DNA from: Nitrospirales bacterium
GTDB taxonomy: Bacteria; Nitrospirota; Nitrospiria; Nitrospirales; UBA8639
NCBI GenBank assembly: GCA_031315865.1
Contig: JALDRJ010000002.1
Location: 1,648,001 to 1,712,000, forward strand
DNA length: 64,000 nt
Reading direction: 5' to 3'
Below are positions 42,287 through 51,807 of this stretch, one piece after another. Made by a program: the position numbers and the translations under genes. The notes under the pieces were generated by a model that was not told where the DNA came from, searched no databases, and worked only from the letters and a program-made list of their open reading frames with translations. Position 1 is the first letter of the stretch. Every line of letters starts with the position of its first letter.

Positions 42287-45200
42287 CTAATTCTGCTCGG
42301 AAAACACGACCATCAATTCCCGTCCTCCTGTCTTGATCTTCATTTCCAGCGGGAATGCGCTCGGAGGGGGCGATGTGAGACGAAATCGCCTGTCTGCCGC
42401 TTCGTAGGTGAGCCAAGCCGGCAGCGGCTGGTCGTGAGCGAGTTCGAACGTTCCGGTGAAGGTGGACAGGGTTTGCTTGATGGATTCTGGGAACTCAATG
42501 AGGAATCCAGTGTTATCGCGTGGTCGGTCGCGGGGAAGGGAAATCGTGATGAGTCCGGGGCCATAGGGAGTCACGTCTTTCACTTCCTGAATGATCGTCG
42601 TCTGCGGTATCGGACTGGCCAGCGTCGTCAGCGTAGGGACGACAAGTGGCAGTGGCGCGTTCGTGGAACCGGCATTCGCGACTGTGGTGAGTACTTCAAG
42701 GCTCACAGCGGGGAGCGTGGCGGGGGTGCCGACGGGTGGAATCACATTCACTCCCGTTTGGCTCGAGATGCCTCCAAGAGTGTCCACGACCGAGTTCTCG
42801 ATCGCGACACTGTCCACGCCCGTGAGGGCCAGTTGGCCTGTGGAGGTGACCGTTCCTGTCTGTAGTCCGCCATTCCCATCCACGATAGTGATGTTTCGGC
42901 CGTTCAAATCGACGAGGCCGAGAAAATCATTGCCGGGATTGGGGAGGAGAATATCCGCCGGTTGTCCACCAGTCCGTGCGGTGAATTGACTAGTACTGCC
43001 TGCCGTCAGCGTGGTCCCGCTCGTTTGGGTAATGTCGCCATCGGTACTCGTGACCACTAATGGGCCAGTACTCGAAAGATTGCCGAGACGAAGTCCTCCC
43101 GACGTATCCGTGAGTGTGGTGGTCCCGCCGACGGTGACGGTGCCGGTGCCCGGTTGGTCATATTCCTGTGTTGTGGTGAAGTTGCCCTGGGTTGATGTTG
43201 AGCCACTACTTTGCGTGAAACGCCCGAGCATGATATCGCCGGTGCTGGAGACCGTTCCGCCCGTTTGATCCAGGCTATTCAACGTCACTCCGCCGGTGCC
43301 CACTTGTAACGTCCCCTGTTGCATCGCGAGACCGCCATTGGTCCCCAGGCTCGTGATTTCCACCGTCCCTGTCTGTGCGGGGGGCGTGACGCTCTGATCA
43401 TTGAACGTCACGGTCACGCCAGTCGGAATCGTTACGGCTTCGACGTTGGCGAGATCCGGGACCGCTCCGCCTGCCCAGTTGGCCGGATCAAACCAATCTC
43501 CTGTCGCTCCCCCTGTCCAGGTGACCGTGCCTAATCGGGTGATGGAGGCCGTCGTGCTGTCGGTGGCGCTCACGGTGTAATTGCTGGCATCCGCTCCGCC
43601 AAGACCGAGTCCTGTGACCGTCACGACTTTGTTGGTGCCCACGTTTTTATCGGCAAACATCGCTGTGGCGCCGCTGCCATCGGAGGAGACCGTATCGCCA
43701 TGGACGACGCCGGCCAAGGTGCCCACATTGCTGAGAGTCGCGGCCGTGCCCCCAGTATAGACTCGATCATTGGCCGTCAGTCCCTGTCGAGTCAGGAGTT
43801 TCTGGGTGATGATCCCGTCCGTGCGTGAAAGGCTTCCGCCCGTGACATAATTGCCGGCATCGGACCCGGAAAGCGCGATGCTGCTGAGCGTATAGGTGAG
43901 TCCCGTACCCACTTGTGGCGTCGCATAGGTTCCAGTCCCGGTGACGTTTACGACGTCGCCGCTGGCCAGACCCGTGAGCCCAAGCATGAGATCAGGCATG
44001 GCTGTCGTCCCGTCATACGTCTTGCTGACCTGAGTCGTGGGGACCGTTACGGTTTTAGGGGTGACGGTATGGGTGCCGACGAACGTCACGGTATCACTAA
44101 AATTCGCACTGGACTCGGTAATCGTGTTGCTGCCGACTTGGTAAGTGCCGACTTGAAGATGTCCGCCGGTACTCGTCAGAGGGTTCAGAGCCGTGAGGGT
44201 AAACGCCGCGTTTCCGCCGGCGCCATCGGTGAGGGTCACGGTATTACCATTGGCGCTGACGTTCCCGGTGAGATCGATAATTGTGTTGCTGTTATTCAAA
44301 TAGCGCGCGCTACTCACGGTATACGTGGGAGTGGTTCCAAAGGTGGAGGTGGGGGTACTCGCCACTTCCACGAGAAGCTGTTCTGCCGGGACGATCCTGA
44401 AATCGCCATTGACATAAGTAAGGCTATAGTTGGTGGCGCTGAGCCCACTGGGGACCAGGACCGAGGAATGGGTGCCGATAGCATTGTTCCCGCTATCGCT
44501 CCGGCTGACCACCGCGGTGCCGCTAAGGACACTCGTGGTTTCCCCATTTACGAGACCCTCAACCGAAATGCCATGAAAGCCGGCTGGATCAGCTTCGGTG
44601 ACGAATTTGGCCGAGGGGTTGGCCCGAATGGTCAACGGGGCCTGCGTAATGGACCCGTTGCCATTCGTCCAGGCAAGAGAATAGTTGCCGGCGTCGGCGC
44701 CTTGGAGGCCGACGGTGCCTTGCTGAATCGTCCGGGCCCCGACATTTTTATCACTGTAGACCGGGGTTCCGGTCAGGGTCACTACATCACTGCCGAGGAG
44801 GCCGCCAAGCGTGCCGTATCCTGTTTGTCCTGTAGGGAGATTGGTCGTGCCATCGTAGACTTTATCGAGTCCAGTGGTCCCGGAGAGCGTCAGAGATGCG
44901 GCCGTAATGTTGGCGGTGGTCGAGGTCTGATCGGTTACGCTGTAGTTGGCGGCATCGGCTCCGCCGTAGGTGGTGCCGCTCAAGGTGACGGATTTGCCGG
45001 TGCCCACGTTTTTATCGGCAAAGGTGCCGGTGGTGCTGGCGGCGGTGACGGTATCGCCACCGACGAGGCCGGTAAAGGTAACGCCGCTATGATCGACGGT
45101 GGCGCTCGTAGTGCCGTCATAGACTTTATTGGTGGCGGTCAGGCCGGAGACGGTGAGGGCTTTGGCCGTGATGTTGGCGGTGGTCGAAGTCTGATCGGTT

Positions 45201-48200
45201 ACGCTGTAGTTGGCGGCATCGGCTCCGCCGTAGGTGGTGCCGCTTAAGGTGACGGATTTGCCGGTGCCCACGTTTTTATCGGCAAAGGTGCCGGAGGTGT
45301 TGGCGGCGGTGACGGTATCGCCGGCGACGAGGCCGGTAAAGGTAACGCCGCTATGATCGACGGTGGCGCTCGTAGTGCCGTCATAGACTTTATTGGTGGC
45401 GGTCAGGCCGGAGACGGTAAGGGCTTTGGCCGTGATGTTGGCGGTGGTCGAAGTCTGATCGGTTACGCTGTAGTTGGCGGCATCGGCTCCGCCGTAGGTG
45501 GTGCCGCTTAAGGCGACGGATTTGCCGGCGCCCACGTTTTTATCGGCAAAGGTGCCGGTGGTGTTGGCGGCGGTGACGGTATCGCCGGCGACGAGGCCGG
45601 TAAAGGTAACGCCGCTATGATCGACGGTGGCGCTCGTGGTGCCGTCATAGACTTTATTGGCGGCGGTAAGGCCGGAGACGGTGAGGGCTTTGGGGGTAAT
45701 ATTGGCAGAAGAAGTCCCGGTCGTTGAACTCAAGACGTAATTGCTCACGTCAGTCCCGGTGATCGTCAATCCTGTCAGGTTGACGGTCTTGCCGGTTCCG
45801 ACGTTTTTATCCCCAAACGTTGCCGTGCCGTTGACGGTCACCACATCCCCCGTGATCACCCCATTGCCAGTGGTGCTGATTGAGGCGGCGGTTGTGCCAT
45901 CATACACCTTGTTGTTCACGGGGAGCGGGGTCGTGATGGTTTTCTGGTTGACGGTCAACGTGCCGTTGTTCGTGACGACCGCATAGCCTAATTGATCCAC
46001 GGCTCCACCAATCGTGAGACTGTGGGTCCCTGCCGTATAACGGCCAGAGGTCGAAGTGCTGCCGCCCACGGAGATCGACGGTGGCGTGCTAAAAATTTGC
46101 GGGCTTGTATCCCCATTTTGGCTGTTGATTGTGATGGCCGTTGCGGGCATGGTCCCATAGGTGATGGTTTCATCCGTGGCTGTGACAGTGACCGATGGCT
46201 GCTCCCGGTAGATCGCGTATGTCCCTGTGGCGCCAAGTGCGGCAGTAAAGTTACTTGCCGCTTCATCGGAGTGGTAGCGGAAGTTTCCGCTGCCTGAGCC
46301 AATGAGATTCGTCAGGCCGGTACTGCCGGACACATTGCCGGAATACAGTGTGGTGTTCCCGGTCGTGGCGGTCAGGGTTGGTGAACCGCTGATAAGCAGG
46401 TTGCCGCCAGTCGCTGTGCCGGCTGCTGCATTTTTGCCGGCATTCAGCGTAATGCTGGTGCCGCTGATATTGTCTGAGACGGTGAGGTCTCCGGTGAGGG
46501 TCGCGATGTTCACGGCGCCAGTGGCGGTAATCCCGGTAGGGTTGACCGTGCCGATCGTCAGCGCATTGCTGTCGGTGAAGCTGAGGGTTCCCACGCCGCT
46601 GGCCGCCAGGGTTCCGATGTTGGTACTGCTATGATCCAATGTCACGTTGCCGCCTAAGAGGGCCAGCTTGTCGGCCGTCAGATACCCGCTGGCGCCGTCC
46701 GTGACGGAGCCCGTGCCGGTAAGGGTGACGGTATTGCTGCCCGTGGCGGTCAGCGGGGCATTGATCGCGACTGTCCCTCCGTAGAGGGTGATGTCGCCGT
46801 TGATTGTAGCGGTACTGCCGAGCGTGACGGTGTCATACGGCTTGCCGGAAGTGCCTACATTGAGGCCAGTCAACGTGCTTCCAAAATCCCACCCGGTGGT
46901 GTCGGCTGACGTATTCGCGCCCGTACCGGCGCTGGAAGAGGGTTGAAAAGCCAGGGTCCCTGTCGTCTTGATATTCAGGTTGGCTGAATTGTTTGGCACT
47001 TGGTCGGCCACGATGACGATCTCGCTGCTCGAACTGAGTATCGACGATCCCGTTTTGGCACCAAGGTAACTTTGGCTTGATGCATTGAAAAACGCGAGTT
47101 GATCGTCTCCGGTGTCAATGGTAATGGTGCCCGAAGTGGCCAGTGCTTCAAGGTTGCCACTATCGACTGTGCTGCCGACGCGAATGCCCTCGGTTGCGGC
47201 AGACCGGCCGGTCAGCGTGATGCCGCCGGTGCCTGTGGACTGTATCGTCAAGTTGTCTTCGATCAGCAGCGCCGAAAAGGACGTATCGGTCGATGCCGTC
47301 TCGGCAGACAGTGAAATGGCTGTTGGGTCATTCGAGCTGCTGGTGAGCGTTAACAAACTGTCGACGCCATTGGGGTGCAGACCGATCAACATGGAGTAGG
47401 CGCCGCTCGACCCAGCGTACGCATGCATCTCAATCGTGCCACTACCCGCACTTATCGAACCGTTAGTCCCGCCGTGAACGATACCAGAGCCTGCAATAGG
47501 GGAGCCGCCGTCGATATTCAAGTCCATTCCGGCCGCGTAGAAGTCACCACCAGCGGTCGAAATCGTCGCGTTTGCCATTCCGATGCCAGCTCGCCAATTG
47601 ACACCGTTGGGCATAGGGACGCCCGCGCCGCTGGCCGCATACCCATTCCCAACTGTTAAGCCATTCCACGTCGTGGAGCCGTCACCGTTGAGTGTGCCCG
47701 GATTGCCCTTATCGGTACTGCCACCTAACCACACGTGTCCGCCATTGGTTGAAATCGAACTGCCATCGGCCAGGTAGATATAGCCATTTTTGTCGCCGCC
47801 ATCTGCACTGCTCCATCCGATGACGTGACCGTTAGTGGTGGTGAGAGCCGCGCTGGAATTGACCGTAATGCTTCCAAGACTCTTCAGCAGGATGCCGGCG
47901 CCGGATGCACCGCTCACGTCAATGTCCTGGTTGATCGTGATGTCGCCGCCGTAGATCGTGACTGGCCCAGCAACAGTTGCCGTGTTGAAGGTCACGTTCG
48001 CCGTGTTCGTGGTCTTGCCAACTCGCAGGCTGCTCGGGTCGCCCGTGATGTTGGCATTCGTAAGCGTGAGGCCGGCAAGGAAGCTTGTACCAACGGACTC
48101 GATGACCACATCGCCGCTGGTCGTGATGTCGCTGGCGGCGACGTCAAAGGTCATTTTATCCGCCTGGAACGTGATGTTCGAAGAGCTGGACGTGACCGTT

Positions 48201-51200
48201 GATCCGTCGGCTCCTATGTTGATGTTCCCGGCTGAACTGGGGCGAAGGTAGAGACCGGTATACGTTCCTGTCAGCCCGGTCGGTTGCGCGTCGTGGATCG
48301 TGATGGCGCCGGAACTGGAAAGAATATCTGCGCTGGAACCATCGACCGCGAAGCCACGTGAGTTACCGGAGGCTTTTCCCCCGGTTCCCGTGATGTTGAT
48401 CGCTCCGGATTCGGTTTGAATCAACGGGCTGGAAGCCTGCATGCCCCATGTATTTCCCGTGTTGGGATTGTTTGTCGCGTCGCCCACGATGGTTATGGTT
48501 CCGCTGCCCGTCGTCGTGATCGAGGCGCTGGATAGACTAATCGCACGGTCGGTCCCGCCGGAAGTTCCTCCAGCGCCGAACGATGCATTCAGGCTGATGT
48601 CGCCGCCATTAGCGTTGAGGGTATCGTTTACGGTGATCCCTACGTCACCACCAGATGTCCCAAGGGACCCGCTTGCCAAGAGCTGAATGTCGCCACCGTT
48701 GCTTTCAATACTCGCATCAGTGATGATCCGACTGCCGATCAGATTCACGTCGCCTTGGATGTCGATCGGATCGTAGGTCCTGATCTCTATCGTGTTGCCG
48801 ACTTTCCCCAGCGTGAGTCCGCCCAACTGACTGAAATTGAGGAATTTTAGGTATAACGCGTCGCCCAACCCGGTGTAGGTGCCGCCAGACAACGTGCCGT
48901 CGAAATCGAACGTGCCACCGTAGCCGCTCCACGCGGTGCCGTTCGGTTTGTACGTCCAATGCCCGGTCGAATTGATTGTCAGCACCTGGGTGCCGATGGT
49001 GTCCGCGATCAGCGTGATATCGCCCGCGCCCGCGGTAATGGAATGTGGCGTATTCAGGGCGATACCTGAGATGCCGAGGTTGTACCCATCTCCAGCCCAG
49101 AGTAACACGTCGCCGCCGTTGGTGGTGATATCGCCAAAAAAGTCCAGTGCGTTTTGGTTGTACCCATTCGCCCCGACCGACGGACCGTTGCCCACGGTCA
49201 GGCCGTTCCATGTATCACTACCCGGTGTGGCAGCACTGCCCCCGGCCCACAAGTGTCCTCCGCCGGTGTTGATGGAGGTCAAGATCGAGACCCCACCCTG
49301 GTCGCCGCCGTCGTAATCGGACCAGAGCACCACGTTCAACCCATCGGAGGAGGACGCATCGATCGTTCCATTCACGCTCACCCGCGAGACACCTTTGAGT
49401 GTCATGGTGCCGGTTCCGGCTGTCTTGGTGAAGTTGCCCCTCAGACCAACGGACGGATTGCCGTCTGCGCTTCCGTGAAGCCATACGTCTCCCGTTGCCG
49501 ACTGTGTGATAGTACCGCTGATATCCACGGTGCCGCCGTTCATGGTGATGGCGCCGGGTACGACCAGCGATGCATCGACGTCAATGAGGTTTGTCGCGGA
49601 AAAATCCAGGTCGCCGCCGGTCGTCACTGTCGTCCCGTTCACAAGCAGACCGGTTGTACTGTTGACATCAAGCCCCGAATCATAGGTTTGCGTCCCTGTG
49701 GTGACTAAGGAACTGCCATTAATGGTGACCCCGTTGGACGTCACATCCAGCGACGTCAGCGCATCGGTGCCTCCAATGCCGCCTGAGGTGACCGTGCCGG
49801 TGGCTCCCGCGTCGATCGTCACCTTTGTTGATACCGTGTTGCTTGAATTCAGCAGACCGCCAAAGACGATATTCCCGCCGTCTGAATCAAATGTCACTCC
49901 CGCTGGCGACGAATTCGCCACGATCGTGTCGCCGTCGATCGTGATGTCACCACCATTGGTTTTGATGTTCGGTGAATTGACGGTGTTGAAACCGTCTCCT
50001 GAGCTATCCGTGTCGGCCGACAGCGTCACGTTTAGTCTCGCCGTATTGCCATTCTGCGTAGCATCGATTTCCGCGCTGCTGTTTATCGTGATATGGCGAG
50101 CCGCCTGCAAGGTCAAGGTGGCATCGCCAGCCATCGCACCGGTCACAATGTCACTCGTAACGCTAATGTCGCCTGGGTCGGCGTTGTTGCCTGAACTTCC
50201 GAACGAAGCATTATCGGCTGTTGTCGTCACCGTGACATTCGTTCCGGCATCAAGCGCCGTGACGATATTGCCCGCCGCGGTCGCATCGATCACATAATTG
50301 TATGGATCGAGCAGCCACTGGCCGCCTTCCCCCGCGCTGACCGAGGCCGACGCGTCGATGGTCAGATCGTGTCCGGAAGTTTCGATCTGTCCCCCGTGGC
50401 CATAGTGCCTTCCGCCCCTGGCCAGTATTTCCCCGGCAACCGAGGTTCTGGATTCCTGGCTCGTGATATCCGACCACAAGACGATCGTGCCGCCGTCGCC
50501 CCGTTCGGTCGCGGAGGCATCGATGGATGCCCCGGGTTCCATCGTGACGGTTGTGGCGTGGCGCATCCCGCCGGAACCCTGCCAGCCACCGCCGATGAGC
50601 ACTTCTCCCCCTCCGGTTGCGCCGGTCGCCGTAATGGAGGAATCGGTTCCGAGCTTCAGATCATCGCCTTCCAAGAGAACCCGCCCGCCCTTGCTGACGA
50701 GACTCGAGGCGCTCAGGATTCCATCATGTCGCACCACGCTGCCGTGGAGCTGGTTGGCCGCGTGGGCCGATAAGATAATGAGCCCATCGGGCGCGAGCAC
50801 GGCGTGGCCATTTTCCACGATGGTGTCGATAGTGGCCGGGTCGACACGGATGCCGGTCAGACTGCGATTCGGATCAAATTGTAATTCGAACGCTTCGCCG
50901 GCCGCGAGCGCCACGGTTCCGAGTTCGGCGATGATCACGCCATCATTCCGGACTTCCGGGGCCAAGAGCGCGATATAGCCGCCAAGCGACGCGCGCAGTT
51001 GCCCTTCGTTGATGATGCGGCCGGTCGCCCCGTTTCGCGTAAAGTGATTCTTGCCGGCCATGAATTCCTCCACGCTCAAACTATGGGTGGTGGCCACGAG
51101 GCCGCCGACATCGATGTTGGCGCCCGGTGCGAAATACACGCCGTTGGGATTGGTCAGGAACACCTGGCCGTTGGCGTTGAGCTGGCCGAAAATCTGGCTG

Positions 51201-51580
51201 GGGTTGGGGCCCTGGACGCGATTGAGTATGACACTGCTGGTCGAGGGTTGATTGAAATTGACGGTGGCTTGGCTGCCAATATCGAATGTGTGCCAGTCAA
51301 TCGCCGCACGATTGGTGGCCTGGTCGATGTTCATGGTGTTGTGTTGGCGACTGATGCTGGCTTGCCCTCCCACGACCTGTTCGCCTGTCGGTAATTGGGT
51401 CGCGCCTGGGGCAGCAGCGTGGCTGACTGCGGGGTTCAGCACCAAGGTGCTGCAGAGTAAGACATGGAGAAGAAGACGTTGCCGGCCGGATTGTCGTGGG
51501 GTCTTGGGTGTTCGCTGTGAATTAGGGAAAGTCATGTTGTTTGTTTCCATGAAGATCGTTTGATTCGTATCCTGGGCCAT
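42287..51580 (-). CDS. Giant two-partner-secretion adhesin (TpsA, filamentous haemagglutinin type)
   Basis: 3097 residues. An extended signal region (RLLLHVLLCSTLVLNPAVSHA) precedes the TPS secretion domain (NMNIDQ-like start, ILNRVQGPNPSQIFGQLNAN, LTNPNGVYFAPGANIDVGG, residues about 60-320). A long beta-helical stalk follows. About residues 1730-2620 contain an MBG-like domain and seven YDG domains (KVYDGTT, DKNVG), three of them nearly identical. Later WTGGATGDWFDPANWAGG and a C-terminal LPAWLTYEAADRRFRL element that looks like an Ig-type cap. It should be exported by the adjacent TpsB and act in attachment or biofilm. The start may be 51580 or 51535. Plus-strand open frames across it are shadows. 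Confidence 0.9.
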   Translation of the reverse strand: MAQDTNQTIFMETNNMTFPNSQRTPKTPRQSGRQRLLLHVLLCSTLVLNPAVSHAAAPGATQLPTGEQVVGGQASISRQHNTMNIDQATNRAAIDWHTFDIGSQATVNFNQPSTSSVILNRVQGPNPSQIFGQLNANGQVFLTNPNGVYFAPGANIDVGGLVATTHSLSVEEFMAGKNHFTRNGATGRIINEGQLRASLGGYIALLAPEVRNDGVIIAELGTVALAAGEAFELQFDPNRSLTGIRVDPATIDTIVENGHAVLAPDGLIILSAHAANQLHGSVVRHDGILSASSLVSKGGRVLLEGDDLKLGTDSSITATGATGGGEVLIGGGWQGSGGMRHATTVTMEPGASIDASATERGDGGTIVLWSDITSQESRTSVAGEILARGGRHYGHGGQIETSGHDLTIDASASVSAGEGGQWLLDPYNYVIDATAAGNIVTALDAGTNVTVTTTADNASFGSSGNNADPGDISVTSDIVTGAMAGDATLTLQAARHITINSSAEIDATQNGNTARLNVTLSADTDSSGDGFNTVNSPNIKTNGGDITIDGDTIVANSSPAGVTFDSDGGNIVFGGLLNSSNTVSTKVTIDAGATGTVTSGGIGGTDALTSLDVTSNGVTINGSSLVTTGTQTYDSGLDVNSTTGLLVNGTTVTTGGDLDFSATNLIDVDASLVVPGAITMNGGTVDISGTITQSATGDVWLHGSADGNPSVGLRGNFTKTAGTGTMTLKGVSRVSVNGTIDASSSDGLNVVLWSDYDGGDQGGVSILTSINTGGGHLWAGGSAATPGSDTWNGLTVGNGPSVGANGYNQNALDFFGDITTNGGDVLLWAGDGYNLGISGIALNTPHSITAGAGDITLIADTIGTQVLTINSTGHWTYKPNGTAWSGYGGTFDFDGTLSGGTYTGLGDALYLKFLNFSQLGGLTLGKVGNTIEIRTYDPIDIQGDVNLIGSRIITDASIESNGGDIQLLASGSLGTSGGDVGITVNDTLNANGGDISLNASFGAGGTSGGTDRAISLSSASITTTGSGTITIVGDATNNPNTGNTWGMQASSPLIQTESGAINITGTGGKASGNSRGFAVDGSSADILSSSGAITIHDAQPTGLTGTYTGLYLRPSSAGNINIGADGSTVTSSSSNITFQADKMTFDVAASDITTSGDVVIESVGTSFLAGLTLTNANITGDPSSLRVGKTTNTANVTFNTATVAGPVTIYGGDITINQDIDVSGASGAGILLKSLGSITVNSSAALTTTNGHVIGWSSADGGDKNGYIYLADGSSISTNGGHVWLGGSTDKGNPGTLNGDGSTTWNGLTVGNGYAASGAGVPMPNGVNWRAGIGMANATISTAGGDFYAAGMDLNIDGGSPIAGSGIVHGGTNGSISAGSGTIEMHAYAGSSGAYSMLIGLHPNGVDSLLTLTSSSNDPTAISLSAETASTDTSFSALLIEDNLTIQSTGTGGITLTGRSAATEGIRVGSTVDSGNLEALATSGTITIDTGDDQLAFFNASSQSYLGAKTGSSILSSSSEIVIVADQVPNNSANLNIKTTGTLAFQPSSSAGTGANTSADTTGWDFGSTLTGLNVGTSGKPYDTVTLGSTATINGDITLYGGTVAINAPLTATGSNTVTLTGTGSVTDGASGYLTADKLALLGGNVTLDHSSTNIGTLAASGVGTLSFTDSNALTIGTVNPTGITATGAVNIATLTGDLTVSDNISGTSITLNAGKNAAAGTATGGNLLISGSPTLTATTGNTTLYSGNVSGSTGLTNLIGSGSGNFRYHSDEAASNFTAALGATGTYAIYREQPSVTVTATDETITYGTMPATAITINSQNGDTSPQIFSTPPSISVGGSTSTSGRYTAGTHSLTIGGAVDQLGYAVVTNNGTLTVNQKTITTPLPVNNKVYDGTTAASISTTGNGVITGDVVTVNGTATFGDKNVGTGKTVNLTGLTITGTDVSNYVLSSTTGTSSANITPKALTVSGLTAANKVYDGTTSATVDHSGVTFTGLVAGDTVTAANTTGTFADKNVGAGKSVALSGTTYGGADAANYSVTDQTSTTANITAKALTVSGLTATNKVYDGTTSATVDHSGVTFTGLVAGDTVTAANTSGTFADKNVGTGKSVTLSGTTYGGADAANYSVTDQTSTTANITAKALTVSGLTATNKVYDGTTSATVDHSGVTFTGLVGGDTVTAASTTGTFADKNVGTGKSVTLSGTTYGGADAANYSVTDQTSTTANITAASLTLSGTTGLDKVYDGTTNLPTGQTGYGTLGGLLGSDVVTLTGTPVYSDKNVGARTIQQGTVGLQGADAGNYSLAWTNGNGSITQAPLTIRANPSAKFVTEADPAGFHGISVEGLVNGETTSVLSGTAVVSRSDSGNNAIGTHSSVLVPSGLSATNYSLTYVNGDFRIVPAEQLLVEVASTPTSTFGTTPTYTVSSARYLNNSNTIIDLTGNVSANGNTVTLTDGAGGNAAFTLTALNPLTSTGGHLQVGTYQVGSNTITESSANFSDTVTFVGTHTVTPKTVTVPTTQVSKTYDGTTAMPDLMLGLTGLASGDVVNVTGTGTYATPQVGTGLTYTLSSIALSGSDAGNYVTGGSLSRTDGIITQKLLTRQGLTANDRVYTGGTAATLSNVGTLAGVVHGDTVSSDGSGATAMFADKNVGTNKVVTVTGLGLGGADASNYTVSATDSTTASITRLGTVTWTGGATGDWFDPANWAGGAVPDLANVEAVTIPTGVTVTFNDQSVTPPAQTGTVEITSLGTNGGLAMQQGTLQVGTGGVTLNSLDQTGGTVSSTGDIMLGRFTQSSGSTSTQGNFTTTQEYDQPGTGTVTVGGTTTLTDTSGGLRLGNLSSTGPLVVTSTDGDITQTSGTTLTAGSTSQFTARTGGQPADILLPNPGNDFLGLVDLNGRNITIVDGNGGLQTGTVTSTGQLALTGVDSVAIENSVVDTLGGISSQTGVNVIPPVGTPATLPAVSLEVLTTVANAGSTNAPLPLVVPTLTTLASPIPQTTIIQEVKDVTPYGPGLITISLPRDRPRDNTGFLIEFPESIKQTLSTFTGTFELAHDQPLPAWLTYEAADRRFRLTSPPPSAFPLEMKIKTGGRELMVVFSEQN
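44900..45691 (-). repeat. Three tandem 264-bp repeats (88-residue YDG units)
   Basis: Copies run 45691-45428, 45427-45164 and 45163-44900 on the minus strand. Each encodes KALTVSGLT...NKVYDGTTSATVDHS...TANITA. They differ at few positions (for example AAN/ATN, GAGKSVA/GTGKSVT, VAGD/VGGD). The near identity at DNA level shows recent duplication and predicts copy-number variation between strains. Confidence 0.9.
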
Positions 51581-51607
51581 TCGTTTCTTTCTTCTGTTGT
51601 ATTTTGT

Positions 51608-51636
51608 GAGACATTTAGAGAATTTTCGGAGACATT
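51608..51636 (-). repeat. 21-bp-spaced direct repeat upstream of the adhesin
   Basis: GAGACATT occurs at 51608-51615 and 51629-51636, two helical turns apart, about 30-55 nt before the adhesin start. It might be a regulator site. Confidence 0.3.
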
Positions 51637-51760
51637 AGGGGAGAACTTTAAGACGAGGGCGCGCAGGATTGGCGGGCGTCGTGCGGGGAGTCCGTGACCG
51701 TCGTTATTACCTGGAAGTGTTGAATCCAAGAAGTCCATGTCGCGAGAAAGACGTCGTGCG

Positions 51761-51796
51761 TCCGAAGCTTCGGAGCGGTTCAACCAAGCCTTGGTT
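51761..51796. promoter_or_regulatory. Two adjacent palindromes between tpsB and tpsA
   Basis: TCCGAAGCTTCGGA (51761-51774) is a perfect 14-bp palindrome and AACCAAGCCTTGGTT (51782-51796) a 7-bp inverted repeat around one base. They sit 12-47 nt after the tpsB stop. They could form RNA hairpins that separate expression of the transporter from the much longer adhesin message. Confidence 0.4.
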
Positions 51797-51807
51797 TATC
51801 AGGATTG

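Noticed and set aside
43913-45247. 444-codon plus-strand open frame
   Set aside because: It lies antisense to the TpsA gene, is created by the repeated YDG segments, has Gly/Arg-rich composition without domain character and no ribosome-binding site.
44900-45691. CRISPR-like repeat array
   Set aside because: Units are 264 bp, in frame, contiguous without spacers, and encode YDG protein domains.
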